Positions 18,583 through 27,166 of a DNA stretch of 64,000 bases are shown here, piece after piece (within the stretch, counting starts at the first letter, position 1; each line of letters starts with the position of its first letter). Under the pieces are notes generated by a model, which saw nothing but the letters and a program-made list of their open reading frames with translations, made no database searches and was not told the origin of the DNA. This stretch comes from Paracoccus kondratievae. Its GTDB lineage: Bacteria > Pseudomonadota > Alphaproteobacteria > Rhodobacterales > Rhodobacteraceae. The stretch is taken from contig NZ_CP045072.1 of NCBI RefSeq assembly GCF_009301415.1, positions 859,001-923,000 of the forward strand, read 5' to 3'. The translations under genes and the position numbers were made by a program.

Positions 18583-19218
18583 ATGAAAGACGCCTATTCC
18601 CTGATCCTCTCTGCCATTGATAATGGCATTTACCGCCCCGGCGACCGCCTGGTCGAATCCGAACTGGCCGAGCGTTTCGGCGTTTCGCGCACCCCGGTCC
18701 GCGAGGCGTTGCAGCGGCTTGAGACGCAATCGATGCTCAAACGCGACGGACGCAGCCTGATTGTCGCCACGCTGGACCACAATCAGCTGGCCGAGCTTTA
18801 TACCGTGCGCGCCGAACTTGAGGCGCTGGCGGCGCGGCTGGCGGCCCGTCACGCCACACCCGAAGAGGTCCGCGTGCTGGCCGGTATGGTCGAAGAGGAC
18901 CGCGCCATCCTTGGCGACCCGCAGGCTCTGGTGCGGGCGAACCGCCGGTTTCATCATCAGATCCATCTGGCCTCGCATAACCGCTATCTGGTTCAGCAGC
19001 TGGGCCTTGTGCATCGCAGCATGGCGCTGATGGCGCGTACGAGCCTTGCCGCGCAGGGGCGCGACGTGGTCACGCTTGATGAGCATCAGGCCATCGTCGA
19101 TGCCATTGCCGCCCATGACAGCGCCCGCGCCGAAGAGGCGCTGCGCCATCATATCTCGATGGCCTTTGAGACCCGCCTTAAGGAAGAGGCCCGCCACCTT
19201 GAGGAAGGCGAGGGCTGA
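18583..19218 (+). CDS. GntR-family (FadR/FCD type) transcriptional regulator
   Basis: The 211-residue protein has an N-terminal winged helix (about residues 1-70, including RLVESELAERFGVSRTPVRE) and an all-helical FCD ligand-binding domain (about 80-200). The histidines in NRRFHHQIHLASHN and EEALRHHIS are typical FCD metal or ligand contacts. The start is taken at ATG 18583; a GTG three codons upstream is also possible. Its stop overlaps the next ATG, so it is coupled to the DNA glycosylase gene. The effector and targets are unknown. Confidence 0.88.
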   Translation: MKDAYSLILSAIDNGIYRPGDRLVESELAERFGVSRTPVREALQRLETQSMLKRDGRSLIVATLDHNQLAELYTVRAELEALAARLAARHATPEEVRVLAGMVEEDRAILGDPQALVRANRRFHHQIHLASHNRYLVQQLGLVHRSMALMARTSLAAQGRDVVTLDEHQAIVDAIAAHDSARAEEALRHHISMAFETRLKEEARHLEEGEG

Positions 19219-19844
19219 TGATCCGCGAGATCCGCGCCTCCGCCGATCTGGAAGAAGGTGCGGCGCATCTGATGCAGGTCTGCCCGGTCTGGAAACGCGA
19301 ACTGCCGGCGCTGATGCCTCTGCCTTTGCGACGCTGGTCCGAGGGGTTTGCCGCCATTCGTGACGCGGTGGTCGCCCAGCAGATCTCGACCCATGCGGCG
19401 AATGCGATTGCCGCGCGCATGACCGAGGCGGGGCTGGCTGATGAGGTTGGGATCGCCGCTGCTGATGAGGACGCTTTGCGCGCCGTCGGCCTGTCCCGTC
19501 CCAAGGCCCGCTATCTGCGCGGTATCGTCGCGGCTGGGGTCGATTGGGCCGCGCTGCGCGACCTGCCTGATGATGAGGTGATCGCCCGGCTGACCGCCTT
19601 GCCCGGTATCGGGCGCTGGACCGCCGACATCTATCTGAAATTCGCGCTTGGCCGTGCCGATGCCTTTGCTGCGGGCGATCTGGCGCTCGCCGAAGCGGCG
19701 CGGCTGCTCTATGTCCTGCCCGAGCGGCCCGGCCCGGCAATACTGACCGAACTGGCCGAGCCGTGGCGGCCCTGGCGTGCGGTTGCGGCCCGGGCGCTGT
19801 GGGCCTATTACCGGGTCGCAAAAGGGCGCGAGGGCGTCCGCTGA
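19218..19844 (+). CDS. DNA-3-methyladenine glycosylase II (AlkA/HhH-GPD type)
   Basis: This enzyme excises alkylated bases in base-excision repair. The 208-residue protein has the helix-hairpin-helix LPGIGRWTADIYLKFALG near residue 130 and the downstream catalytic Asp in AFAAGDLAL. A conserved VAQQISTHAAN segment lies near residue 53. It is shorter than E. coli AlkA because the N-terminal beta domain is absent, as in many alphaproteobacterial versions. It is translationally coupled to the GntR gene. Confidence 0.88.
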   Translation: MIREIRASADLEEGAAHLMQVCPVWKRELPALMPLPLRRWSEGFAAIRDAVVAQQISTHAANAIAARMTEAGLADEVGIAAADEDALRAVGLSRPKARYLRGIVAAGVDWAALRDLPDDEVIARLTALPGIGRWTADIYLKFALGRADAFAAGDLALAEAARLLYVLPERPGPAILTELAEPWRPWRAVAARALWAYYRVAKGREGVR

Positions 19845-19854
19845 GGGGGACGAG

Positions 19855-20511
19855 ATGCTGCGCGAGTTGAAATCCGAACGCAAAGGCCCTGCCAAGGCCG
19901 ATTCAGTGGTGGTGTTCCTGCATGGCTATGGCGCTGATGGTGCCGACCTGCTGGGCCTTGCCGATCCTCTGGCGCCGCATCTGCCGGGTGCGGCATTCTA
20001 CGCCCCGAACGCGCCCGAGCGTTGTGTCAACAATCCCATGGGCTATCAGTGGTTTCCGATCCCGTGGATGGATGGCTCATCCGAAGAGCAGGCGCGCTCT
20101 TCGGCCACGCAATCTTTTAATGACATCAATGCCTTTCTGGACAAAGTTCTGACGGATGAGGGGCTGCCTGCAAGCCGTCTGGCCGTGGTCGGCTTTTCGC
20201 AGGGTACGATGATGGCGCTGGCCGTCGCGCCGCAGCGCGAGGAAGAGATTGCCGGCGTTGTCGGCTTTTCTGGCCGTCTGCTTGACCCCGAGAATGTTGC
20301 GGCCCGCGTCAGGCCCCCGATTCTGCTTGTCCATGGCGATCAGGACCCGGTGGTTCCGTTCGAAAGCATGAGCGTCGCCGGTGAGGCGCTGCAAAAGGCC
20401 GGGTTTACCGTGTATGGCCATGTGATGAAGGGAACCGGGCACGGCATCTCGCCCGATGGGCTGTCGGTGGCGCTGGCCTTCCTGAAAGAGCGGTTTGCCG
20501 CCACGGAATAG
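19855..20511 (+). CDS. Alpha/beta-hydrolase, carboxylesterase/phospholipase type
   Basis: This 218-residue esterase resembles the YpfH/carboxylesterase-2 family. The nucleophile elbow GFSQGTMMALAVA near residue 118 provides Ser, HGDQDPVVP near 160 the Asp, and GTGHGIS near 197 the His of the catalytic triad. FLHGYGADG near residue 20 forms the oxyanion region. The ATG at 19855 is chosen because GGGGGACGAG precedes it, while the upstream in-frame extension overlaps the glycosylase gene. The substrate is unknown. Confidence 0.86.
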   Translation: MLRELKSERKGPAKADSVVVFLHGYGADGADLLGLADPLAPHLPGAAFYAPNAPERCVNNPMGYQWFPIPWMDGSSEEQARSSATQSFNDINAFLDKVLTDEGLPASRLAVVGFSQGTMMALAVAPQREEEIAGVVGFSGRLLDPENVAARVRPPILLVHGDQDPVVPFESMSVAGEALQKAGFTVYGHVMKGTGHGISPDGLSVALAFLKERFAATE

Positions 20512-20586
20512 CATCTGGTGCGATTCTGCTCTTGCGTAACCCTCTTCCTTCCCTACGTTGATATGAGAGAGACGAGGAGAAGCCAC

Positions 20587-20697
20587 ATGACCCTGATCTG
20601 GATGACCGCTATCGCCATGGTTTCGGCTGGCATGGTTGCCCTGCGTCTCCGGGCGCCGCAGCCGCAGGCTGTCGCGGCACGCGCCAGACGCCGCTAA
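20587..20697 (+). CDS. Predicted 36-residue single-helix membrane protein
   Basis: A strong GACGAGGAGAAG lies about 7 nt before the ATG. The encoded peptide begins MTLIWMTAIAMVSAGMVAL, a transmembrane helix, and ends in a Pro/Arg-rich tail (ARARRR). It stops two bases before the convergent VOC gene. The ribosome-binding site and peptide character support a real small gene, but I know of no family. Confidence 0.5.
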   Translation: MTLIWMTAIAMVSAGMVALRLRAPQPQAVAARARRR

Positions 20698-20698
20698 G

Positions 20699-21133
20699 TC
20701 AGGGCTGGGCGTCAGAGTTCCAGATCGCCGGGTCGGCTATCTCGATCGAATTGCCGGCAGGATCTCGGAAATACAGCGACCTGCCGCCCTGAGGCCAGAT
20801 AAAATCTGCCTCAACCTCGACACCGCTTGCCTCCAGATGCGTGCGCCAGGTGTCCAGAGTCTCTGGCGCGGCCCCTATGCAGAAATGGCCCGGCCCTTCG
20901 CTGCCATGCGGCGGAACGGGCAGGCGGGCATCGGCTTTGGGCGGGACGCGCGTGGCGCTGGCGCGAAAAACCAATAGCACCTGAGTGCCGCAGCGAAAGA
21001 ACACATGGCGACCGGGAACGCGGGCTATTTCGGGCAAGCCAATGATCCCGGTCCAGAAGCGGGCGGCCTCGTCCAGGTCCTCGGCATAAAGGGCCGATTC
21101 CAGCGTGCCGATCAGTTTGGGCGGTATAGACAT
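20699..21133 (-). CDS. VOC-superfamily (glyoxalase/bleomycin resistance) protein
   Basis: The 144-residue protein has the paired beta-alpha-beta-beta-beta modules of the vicinal oxygen chelate fold. The N-terminal part is ALYAEDLDEAARFWTGIIGLP and the C-terminal part ends SLYFRDPAGNSIEIADP, where E is the usual metal ligand. PGHFCIGA provides another potential ligand. Members include glyoxalases, dioxygenases and antibiotic-binding proteins, so no specific reaction is assigned. Confidence 0.85.
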   Translation of the reverse strand: MSIPPKLIGTLESALYAEDLDEAARFWTGIIGLPEIARVPGRHVFFRCGTQVLLVFRASATRVPPKADARLPVPPHGSEGPGHFCIGAAPETLDTWRTHLEASGVEVEADFIWPQGGRSLYFRDPAGNSIEIADPAIWNSDAQP

Positions 21134-21227
21134 GGGCCCATCCTGCCAGCAATCCGACCCTGGGGCCAGCCCAGCTTGACCTTGGCCCGTTGCTGCCGCA
21201 GCCTGCGCGCCTGAACAGGAGACAGCG

Positions 21228-21548
21228 ATGGCATGGATCTATCTTGGCGTGGCCGGGCTTTTAGAGATCGTCTGGGCGCTTGCCATGAAACAGTCCGAGG
21301 GCTTTACCCGGCTTTGGCCCACGGCAATCACGCTTGTAGCCATGGTCGCGAGCGTCTGGTTCCTGTCGCTGTCGATGAAGGTGCTGCCGCTTGGCACCGC
21401 TTATGTCATCTGGACCGGAATCGGCGCGGTGGGGACCTTTGTGCTGGGGGTTCTTGTCCTTGGCGAGCCGGCCGATGCGCTGCGTCTTGTCGCGGCAGTC
21501 TTGATCCTTGCGGGGCTGGTGTTGATGAAGATCGCATCGCCGCACTGA
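21228..21548 (+). CDS. sugE: Small multidrug resistance family exporter, Gdx/SugE-like
   Basis: This four-helix inner-membrane antiporter has 106 residues. The essential proton-binding Glu lies in helix 1 (GLLEIVWALAMKQSEGFTRLW), and GTAYVIWTGIGAVGT in helix 3 matches the SugE/Gdx branch, which exports guanidinium rather than broad drugs in characterised members. It stands alone, so it is probably a homodimeric dual-topology transporter. No guanidine riboswitch is recognisable upstream. Confidence 0.85.
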   Translation: MAWIYLGVAGLLEIVWALAMKQSEGFTRLWPTAITLVAMVASVWFLSLSMKVLPLGTAYVIWTGIGAVGTFVLGVLVLGEPADALRLVAAVLILAGLVLMKIASPH

Positions 21549-21682
21549 TGATTGTCATGCCCCTGTCACGCCGCGCGGCTATTTGATGCAGGGCATATAT
21601 TCAGGGACTTGTCAGCCCGGAGCCGCGATATATAGTCGGAGCCATGTTCTGACCCGTCCTGGGCAAGGCGAAGCGAGGGCCG

Positions 21683-22279
21683 ATGCTGGACGATAACAGC
21701 GACTTTCGAACCCAATTCGTGCGCGAGCCATCCAGTTTGCGCCACCATCCCGCACTTGTGCTTAACGCGGACTTCAGGCCACTCAGCTACTACCCGCTGT
21801 CCCTGTGGCCCTGGCAGGAGGCGATCAAGGCGGTGTTTCTAGACCGGGTCCAGATAATCGCCGAATATGACGAGGTGGTGCGAAGCCAACGCTATAGCAT
21901 ACGCATTCCCTCGGTTGTGGTACTGAAAGATTACATCAAACCCCAAAAGCGCGTGGCCTTCACGCGCTTTAATCTTTTCTTAAGGGACGAGTTCTGCTGC
22001 CAGTACTGCGGTGCGCGGGGCGAGCTGACCTTTGACCATGTGGTGCCGCGTTCGCGCGGGGGAATCACCAGCTGGGAAAATGTCGTCGCTGCCTGTTCGC
22101 CCTGTAATCTGAAAAAGGCGAATAAATCGCTGAAAAACTCGGGCATGCGTCTGCGTCGCCCGCCGTGTCGGCCCACGCCGGAAGAGATGCACGCTATCGG
22201 CCGACGCTTCCCGCCGAACCATCTGCACGAAAGCTGGATGGATTTTCTTTACTGGGATACCGAGCTGCTCTCGGAATAG
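21683..22279 (+). CDS. HNH endonuclease family protein
   Basis: The 198-residue protein carries a complete HNH motif: CQYCG...LTFDHVVPRSRGG...WENVVAACSPCNLKKAN (residues about 108-153), with two Cys pairs for structural zinc and the catalytic His in DHV. The N-terminal 90 residues (ADFRPLSYYPLSLWPWQEAI) match the widespread chromosomal HNH family found in alphaproteobacteria and cyanobacteria. It is not accompanied by restriction or phage genes. A biological role is not established. Confidence 0.88.
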   Translation: MLDDNSDFRTQFVREPSSLRHHPALVLNADFRPLSYYPLSLWPWQEAIKAVFLDRVQIIAEYDEVVRSQRYSIRIPSVVVLKDYIKPQKRVAFTRFNLFLRDEFCCQYCGARGELTFDHVVPRSRGGITSWENVVAACSPCNLKKANKSLKNSGMRLRRPPCRPTPEEMHAIGRRFPPNHLHESWMDFLYWDTELLSE

Positions 22280-22560
22280 GGCGGGGCGGTGCAACGCCCT
22301 GTCTTTATGCGGATTTCATCTGCACATCTGTCGCGGTCACACGGGCCGGATGCCCTATTTACCCGGCATTTTAGCGGTCTGGAGATTGCAGTTCCGGGCT
22401 ACGCCGGTTAAAACGGCCCGTCAGGTTTGCGTGATGACATCCAGACCTGTCTTGCGCCGCTCGCTAATGCGCGGCGCAGCGACTGTCGTCCGCGCGCATG
22501 GATCTTCCGCTTTTTGCGGCCATGCAGGGCGATCAACCAAAGACAAGAGAGGGATCTCGC

Positions 22561-22797
22561 ATGTGGACACGTATTCAAACCGTGGTTGACGGAAAGCCCG
22601 TTTCTGGTGACTGGACGATCTGCCGCAATGATGTGCCCGTGGGACGTATCAGCCACAATCCGCAAGAGCCCGGCGTTGCTGCCTGGGTCTGGACGATGCT
22701 AGATGATCCGGCTGCAGGTGGACGTGCCTGGACCGAAGAAGCGGCCCTTGCCTCGGTCAAGGACTGCGCCGAAAAGCAGGGCTGCGCCGCTGCATGA
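22561..22797 (+). CDS. Conserved-looking 78-residue hypothetical protein
   Basis: The ATG at 22561 follows AGAGAGGGATCTCGC, a good ribosome-binding site. The short soluble protein starts MWTRIQTVVDGKPV and contains two Trp-rich segments (AAWVWTMLDDPAAGGRAW). No membrane segment or known motif is visible. A two-tier hairpin lies just after the stop. The upstream in-frame extension to 22498 is rejected for lack of a start site. Confidence 0.6.
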   Translation: MWTRIQTVVDGKPVSGDWTICRNDVPVGRISHNPQEPGVAAWVWTMLDDPAAGGRAWTEEAALASVKDCAEKQGCAAA

Positions 22798-22802
22798 CGT
22801 GA

Positions 22803-22842
22803 GATCGGGGCAGCGGCATCCGCTGCCTCCTCCCCCCCGATC
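22803..22842. terminator. Two-tier hairpin between convergent small genes
   Basis: GATCGGGG (22803-22810) pairs with CCCCGATC (22835-22842), and a perfect inner stem CAGCGG/CCGCTG (22811-22825) closes a CAT loop. It lies 6 bases after the stop of the upstream gene. There is no T tract, so it could be a structured 3' end rather than an efficient terminator. Confidence 0.45.
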
Positions 22843-22890
22843 CGCTGCAAGGGCGGGGGAGATGCGCCGGACTGAAATACCCGGTGCCGA

Positions 22891-23055
22891 TCAGCTGCGG
22901 TGATCGTGCGTTGAAAGATGGGCGATGGCCGCCGCCAGCAAAACCAGCAGACCCAGTGCAAATAGCGGAACACCCGCTGCGCTTGCCGCCCAGATCGTCA
23001 GCCCTCCGGTCAGGATGACTGCAAGGATCATGATCAGGAAATGCGGCAAGGGCAT
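22891..23055 (-). CDS. 54-residue two-helix membrane protein
   Basis: The start at 23055 is set by GGAGG five bases upstream on the minus strand. The peptide begins MPLPHFLIMILAVILTGGL and has two hydrophobic stretches (about 5-25 and 29-46) before a polar tail HLSTHDHRS. Its character is that of a small inner-membrane protein of unknown function. It is convergent with the 78-residue gene. Confidence 0.6.
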   Translation of the reverse strand: MPLPHFLIMILAVILTGGLTIWAASAAGVPLFALGLLVLLAAAIAHLSTHDHRS

Positions 23056-23219
23056 GATATCCTCCATTCCCTTCAATATGGGCCGCGCGGTAGCCGGCGA
23101 AAAGCCCCAGTTCATGCATTGCTGGCTTTCTTGCCGGTAAAGCCCGGGCAATTGCACAAATTTTGATCTCTGACGGCTTCGTTCTGGAAAATGTTCCCTA
23201 AATGTTCCATTCCTGGAGC

Positions 23220-24302
23220 ATGAGTCTGCCACCCCGGAACCCTGACGAGATTCTGCGCGCCCGCGGCGCTGACTCGCGCCCTGCTGCGCGGTTCGAGCCC
23301 TATCAGCGTGTGCGCGAGCATGACGGCTGGGATATCGGCGAAGAGCAGGGCCTTTTGCGCACCGAGATTGAGCATGAACGGGCACGCTCGATCCTCAATC
23401 GCAACAACTCGCCCGATATTCCCTTTGATCGCTCGGTTAACCCATATCGCGGTTGCGAACATGGCTGCATCTATTGCTTTGCCCGCCCGAGCCACGCCTA
23501 TCTTGGCCTGTCTCCGGGGTTGGATTTTGAAACAAAGATCGTCGCCAAGCCCAATGCGCCCGAACTTCTGCAAGCCGAGATCGGGCGGCGGGGCTACGCT
23601 GTCGCACCCATCGGTTTTGGCACCAATACCGACCCTTATCAGCCGATCGAGGCACGGCTTGGCATCATGCGCGGCTGCCTGCAGGTTCTGCATGACTGGA
23701 ACCATCCGTTCAGCCTTGTGACCCGCGGGGCCACGGTTCTGCGTGATCTGGACCTGCTTTCAGGGATGGCGGCCAGAAAGCAGGTTATGGTCGGGGTATC
23801 CCTGACAACGCTTGACCCTGACCTGGCCCGACAGATGGAGCCGCGCGCACCCACGCCCCAGACCCGTTTGCGCATGATCCGAGAGCTTGCTCAGGCGGGG
23901 GTGCCGGTGCGGGTCATGGTCGCCCCGGTAATCCCTGTGCTGACTGAACATGAGCTTGAATATATCATGCAGGCTGCCCTTGATGCCGGGGCGACCGCTG
24001 CCAGCATGATCCCCTTGCGTCTGCCGCTTGAGGTGGCACCGCTTTTTAGGGACTGGCTTCAGCGCCACCATCCCGGCAAGGCTGCGCATGTCATGTCGCG
24101 GGTGCAGGCGATGCGGGGTGGGCGCGACAATGATCCGCGCTTTGGCAGCCGTATGCGCGGCGAGGGGCATGAGGCCGATCTGCTGCACCAACGCTTTCGC
24201 CTGGCGCGCAAACGGCTGGGCCTGCAGCGTGAGGCAGAGGTGCTGGATTGCAGCCGGTTCGGGCCTCCGCCGCGGGCGGGGGACCAGCTTTCATTGTTTT
24301 GA
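23220..24302 (+). CDS. PA0069-family radical SAM protein (SplB-like)
   Basis: This 360-residue radical SAM protein has the cluster motif CEHGCIYC near residue 80, preceded by NPYRGC. The fold region continues through FGTNTDPYQPIEARLGIMR and VSLTTLDPDLARQMEPRAPTP. This matches the family related to spore photoproduct lyase but found in non-sporulating bacteria; its reaction is unknown. I favour the ATG at 23220, six codons inside the open frame. It is convergent with, and directly abuts, the methyltransferase gene. Confidence 0.88.
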   Translation: MSLPPRNPDEILRARGADSRPAARFEPYQRVREHDGWDIGEEQGLLRTEIEHERARSILNRNNSPDIPFDRSVNPYRGCEHGCIYCFARPSHAYLGLSPGLDFETKIVAKPNAPELLQAEIGRRGYAVAPIGFGTNTDPYQPIEARLGIMRGCLQVLHDWNHPFSLVTRGATVLRDLDLLSGMAARKQVMVGVSLTTLDPDLARQMEPRAPTPQTRLRMIRELAQAGVPVRVMVAPVIPVLTEHELEYIMQAALDAGATAASMIPLRLPLEVAPLFRDWLQRHHPGKAAHVMSRVQAMRGGRDNDPRFGSRMRGEGHEADLLHQRFRLARKRLGLQREAEVLDCSRFGPPPRAGDQLSLF

Positions 24303-25262
24303 TTATTCGCCCGGTCCCATGACTTCGGCGATGCGGGCCGATATCCGTTCTGGGGTGGGGCGCGGGCCGCGCGGCGCGCTGACCAGCGCATCGCGCATCG
24401 CCTTCAGGTGGCCGGGCGTGGTGCCACAGCAGCCGCCGATGATGCGCACGCCCAGATCGCGTGCCAGGATGGCGAATTCGGCCATCACCTCAGGCGTCGC
24501 ATCATAGATCAGCCCGCCATCCTGATAGCGCGGCACACCGGCGTTAGGCTTGGCGATCAGCGGCCGTTCATTGCCCGAGGCGGCAAAGCCTGCCACGGCC
24601 AGCAAAAGCTCGGCCGGGCCGGTGCCGCAATTGGCACCATAGGCCAGAGGTGGATGAGGCAGCCGGTCGATCAGCGAGGCAAGCTGTGGAGGCGTCACCC
24701 CCATCATGCTGCGTCCGCCGGGCTCAAAGCTCATCATCCCGCACCAGGGCATGTTGACGGTCTGCGCGGCCCTTGCTGCGGCGCGCATTTCCTCGGCGGC
24801 GCTAACGGTTTCGATCCACAGCACATCGGCGCCGCCCTCTTTCAGCGCCTGCGCCTGTTCGGTGAACATCGTCGTCGCCTCTGCCTCGGTCAGCCGGCCC
24901 ATGGGGGTCATGATCTCACCAATCGGGCCGATCGAGCCGGCGACGATCACGGCGCGACCGACCTCGGCTGCTGCTTCGCGGGCAAGGCGGGCGGCGGCGC
25001 GGTTCAGTTCGGTGACCCGCGACTCGGCACGGGCCAGCCGCAGGCGGCTGGCATTGGCGCCGAAGCTGTTTGTCAGGATGATATCCGCACCCGAGGCGAT
25101 CATCTGGCGGTGCAGTTCACGCACCTTGTCGGGATGGGTTTCGCACCAGAGATCGGGCGCCTGTCCCGGTGCCAACCCCATATTATAGAGATTGGTGCCG
25201 GTCGCCCCGTCGGCCAGTAGCCAGGAGCGTTCACCAAGCATCCGCGACAGCTGGTCAGGCAT
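24303..25262 (-). CDS. bmt: Betaine-homocysteine S-methyltransferase
   Basis: This zinc enzyme moves a methyl group from a betaine-type donor to homocysteine, giving methionine. The 319-residue protein has LLADGATGTNLYNMG at the N-terminus, the zinc Cys in YGANCGTGP near residue 212, and the paired zinc cysteines in IGGCCGTTPGH near 290. The ATG at 25262 follows GGGAAAGACC. The donor (glycine betaine or dimethylsulfoniopropionate-related compounds) is not determined by sequence. Confidence 0.9.
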   Translation of the reverse strand: MPDQLSRMLGERSWLLADGATGTNLYNMGLAPGQAPDLWCETHPDKVRELHRQMIASGADIILTNSFGANASRLRLARAESRVTELNRAAARLAREAAAEVGRAVIVAGSIGPIGEIMTPMGRLTEAEATTMFTEQAQALKEGGADVLWIETVSAAEEMRAAARAAQTVNMPWCGMMSFEPGGRSMMGVTPPQLASLIDRLPHPPLAYGANCGTGPAELLLAVAGFAASGNERPLIAKPNAGVPRYQDGGLIYDATPEVMAEFAILARDLGVRIIGGCCGTTPGHLKAMRDALVSAPRGPRPTPERISARIAEVMGPGE

Positions 25263-25349
25263 GGTCTTTCCCATTCTGCGGCAGGTTGGGGAAGCATAGC
25301 CCATCCTGCCGGGAAGTCATTGGTCCATTCGTCGAGCGCCGGGACCCGC

Positions 25350-26369
25350 TCAGCGTGAGCGGATCATACCCATGATTTCCTTGGTACGCTCAATGATCGG
25401 GGCGGAGATTGCGGCAGCCTTTTCCGAGCCGCGGCCAAGGATGCGGTCGATCTCGGCCGGGTCGGCCATGAACTCGGTCATCCGCCTGGTGATAGGCGCG
25501 AGAGCGGTCACCGCCACGTCGGCGAGCGCCGGTTTGAACGCACCAAAGCCCTGACCCTCGAACCGTGCCAGCACCTGATCGCCGGTTTCACCAGTCAGCG
25601 CGGCATAGATATTGACGAGGTTGCGGGCCTCGGGCCGGTCCTTGAGCCCTTCCATCGAGCCGGGCAGGGGGTCGGCATCGGTCCGCGCCTTGCGGATCTT
25701 TTGCGCGATGGCGTCGGCATCGTCTGTCAGGTTGATGCGGCTTGCGTCCGAAGGATCGGATTTCGACATTTTCCTGCTGCCGTCGCGCAGGCTCATCACC
25801 CGGGTCGCGGTTCCTTCGATCAGCGGTTCGGTGATCGGGAAAAAGTTCACGCCATAGTCATGGTTGAACTTGGCGGCGATATCGCGGGTCAGCTCAAGAT
25901 GCTGCTTCTGATCCTCGCCCACCGGGACGGCGGTCGCGTGATAGGCCAGAATGTCGGCGGCCATCAACGAAGGATAGGCAAGCAACCCAAGGCTGGAGTT
26001 TTCGCTGTTCTTGCCGGCTTTGTCCTTGAACTGCGTCATCCGGTACATCCAGCCGATGCGCGCGACGCAGTTGAAAAGCCAGGCAAGCTCGGCATGCTGG
26101 CTGACCTGGCTCTGGTTGAACAGGACCGACACCGAAGGATCGACACCCGCAGCCATAAAGGCCGCCGCGACCTCGCGGGTGTTGTGGCGCAGCTTTTCGG
26201 GGTCTTGCCAGACGGTGATCGCATGCAGGTCGACGACGCAATAGATCGTCTCGGCCCCTTGGCCCTGATAATCGGCAAAGCGTTTCAGCGCGCCAAGGTA
26301 ATTGCCCAGCGTCAACCCGCCCGAGGGCTGGATGCCGGAAAAGATGCGCGGAGCGAAGCTCGTGGTCAT
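25350..26369 (-). CDS. trpS: Tryptophanyl-tRNA synthetase
   Basis: This is a class I aminoacyl-tRNA synthetase of 339 residues, normal for bacterial TrpRS. The HIGH-equivalent is [14 protein letters not shown] near residue 11 and the KMSKS loop is [10 protein letters not shown] near 200. VDLHAIT and the [21 protein letters not shown] segment form the tryptophan pocket. The open frame extends upstream to 26555, but conservation begins at the ATG 26369. It is divergent from the rhomboid-like gene. Confidence 0.95.
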   Translation of the reverse strand: MTTSFAPRIFSGIQPSGGLTLGNYLGALKRFADYQGQGAETIYCVVDLHAITVWQDPEKLRHNTREVAAAFMAAGVDPSVSVLFNQSQVSQHAELAWLFNCVARIGWMYRMTQFKDKAGKNSENSSLGLLAYPSLMAADILAYHATAVPVGEDQKQHLELTRDIAAKFNHDYGVNFFPITEPLIEGTATRVMSLRDGSRKMSKSDPSDASRINLTDDADAIAQKIRKARTDADPLPGSMEGLKDRPEARNLVNIYAALTGETGDQVLARFEGQGFGAFKPALADVAVTALAPITRRMTEFMADPAEIDRILGRGSEKAAAISAPIIERTKEIMGMIRSR

Positions 26370-26452
26370 GGCACTACCTGCTTGGAAATTCCCGGTCGCT
26401 GGCTTACCCCTTGACCAGTCCGGGCGCAACCGCCCACCACAGAGGAACCACG

Positions 26453-27166
26453 ATGCGCCCCGGTTACGATGAATCGCCCCTGAATCCCGTGCCCGCCGTG
26501 GTCTGGGTACTTGCCCTGCCGATGATCGCCTGCGAGGCTGTGTTCGGTCTGGCAAAGCTTGGCTTTGTAGGAGGAGGCGCGCAAGGCATGGGATTGGCCA
26601 TGCGCCAGCTGGCAGTCGAACGCGTTGCCTTTATTCCCGACCTGCTGGTGCGCCAGTGGCAGCTGCGGACCTTTTTCCTTGATGAAAGCTGGCGCATCGT
26701 CACTTATCCCTTTGTGCATCTGTCACTGACGCATGCGCTGTTTGTGATCGTCTTTACACTCGCGCTGGGGAACCTGATCGCGCATCAGTTCCGCGCATGG
26801 GCGGTTCTGGCGCTGTTCTTTGGCTCGGCGATTGGTGGAGCACTGGTCTATACGCTGGCGGATGCGCTTTTGCCGCAGTTCCGCTTTCAGGCGCTGATCG
26901 GGGGCTATCCGGCGGTCTATGGCTTTGTCGGTGCATTCACCTTTCTGCTTTGGACCCGGCTTGGGCAAGAGAACGCGAACCGGTTGCGTGCGTTTACGCT
27001 GATCGGGATGCTGCTGGCCTTTCAGCTGGTCTTTGCCATCCTGTTTCAGGACGGCAGCATGACCTGGATCGCCGAGATCGCGGGCTTTGGCTGCGGGTTC
27101 CTGCTGTCCTTTGTGCTGATCCCGGGCGGGATCGGGCGCGTGATGCGCCAGATCCGTCAACGCTGA
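26453..27166 (+). CDS. Rhomboid-fold membrane protein lacking catalytic Ser and His (probable pseudoprotease)
   Basis: The 237-residue polytopic protein follows the rhomboid plan: an L1-loop WR ([20 protein letters not shown]), helices near residues 12-30, 90-110, 118-140, 150-168, 180-200 and 208-225. The catalytic GxSG motif is replaced by [12 protein letters not shown], so Tyr stands where Ser is expected. The helix-6 His is replaced by Glu in [12 protein letters not shown]. It is therefore probably proteolytically inactive. The ATG 26453 follows AGAGGAACCACG. The gene ends 10 bases inside the convergent murJ. Confidence 0.82.
   Translation: MRPGYDESPLNPVPAVVWVLALPMIACEAVFGLAKLGFVGGGAQGMGLAMRQLAVERVAFIPDLLVRQWQLRTFFLDESWRIVTYPFVHLSLTHALFVIVFTLALGNLIAHQFRAWAVLALFFGSAIGGALVYTLADALLPQFRFQALIGGYPAVYGFVGAFTFLLWTRLGQENANRLRAFTLIGMLLAFQLVFAILFQDGSMTWIAEIAGFGCGFLLSFVLIPGGIGRVMRQIRQR

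Noticed and set aside
21134..21227. Possible guanidine riboswitch upstream of the SugE-like exporter
   Set aside because: A GGGCCA/TGGCCC stem is present, but the ACGR loops of mini-ykkC (guanidine-II) and the ykkC class motifs are absent.
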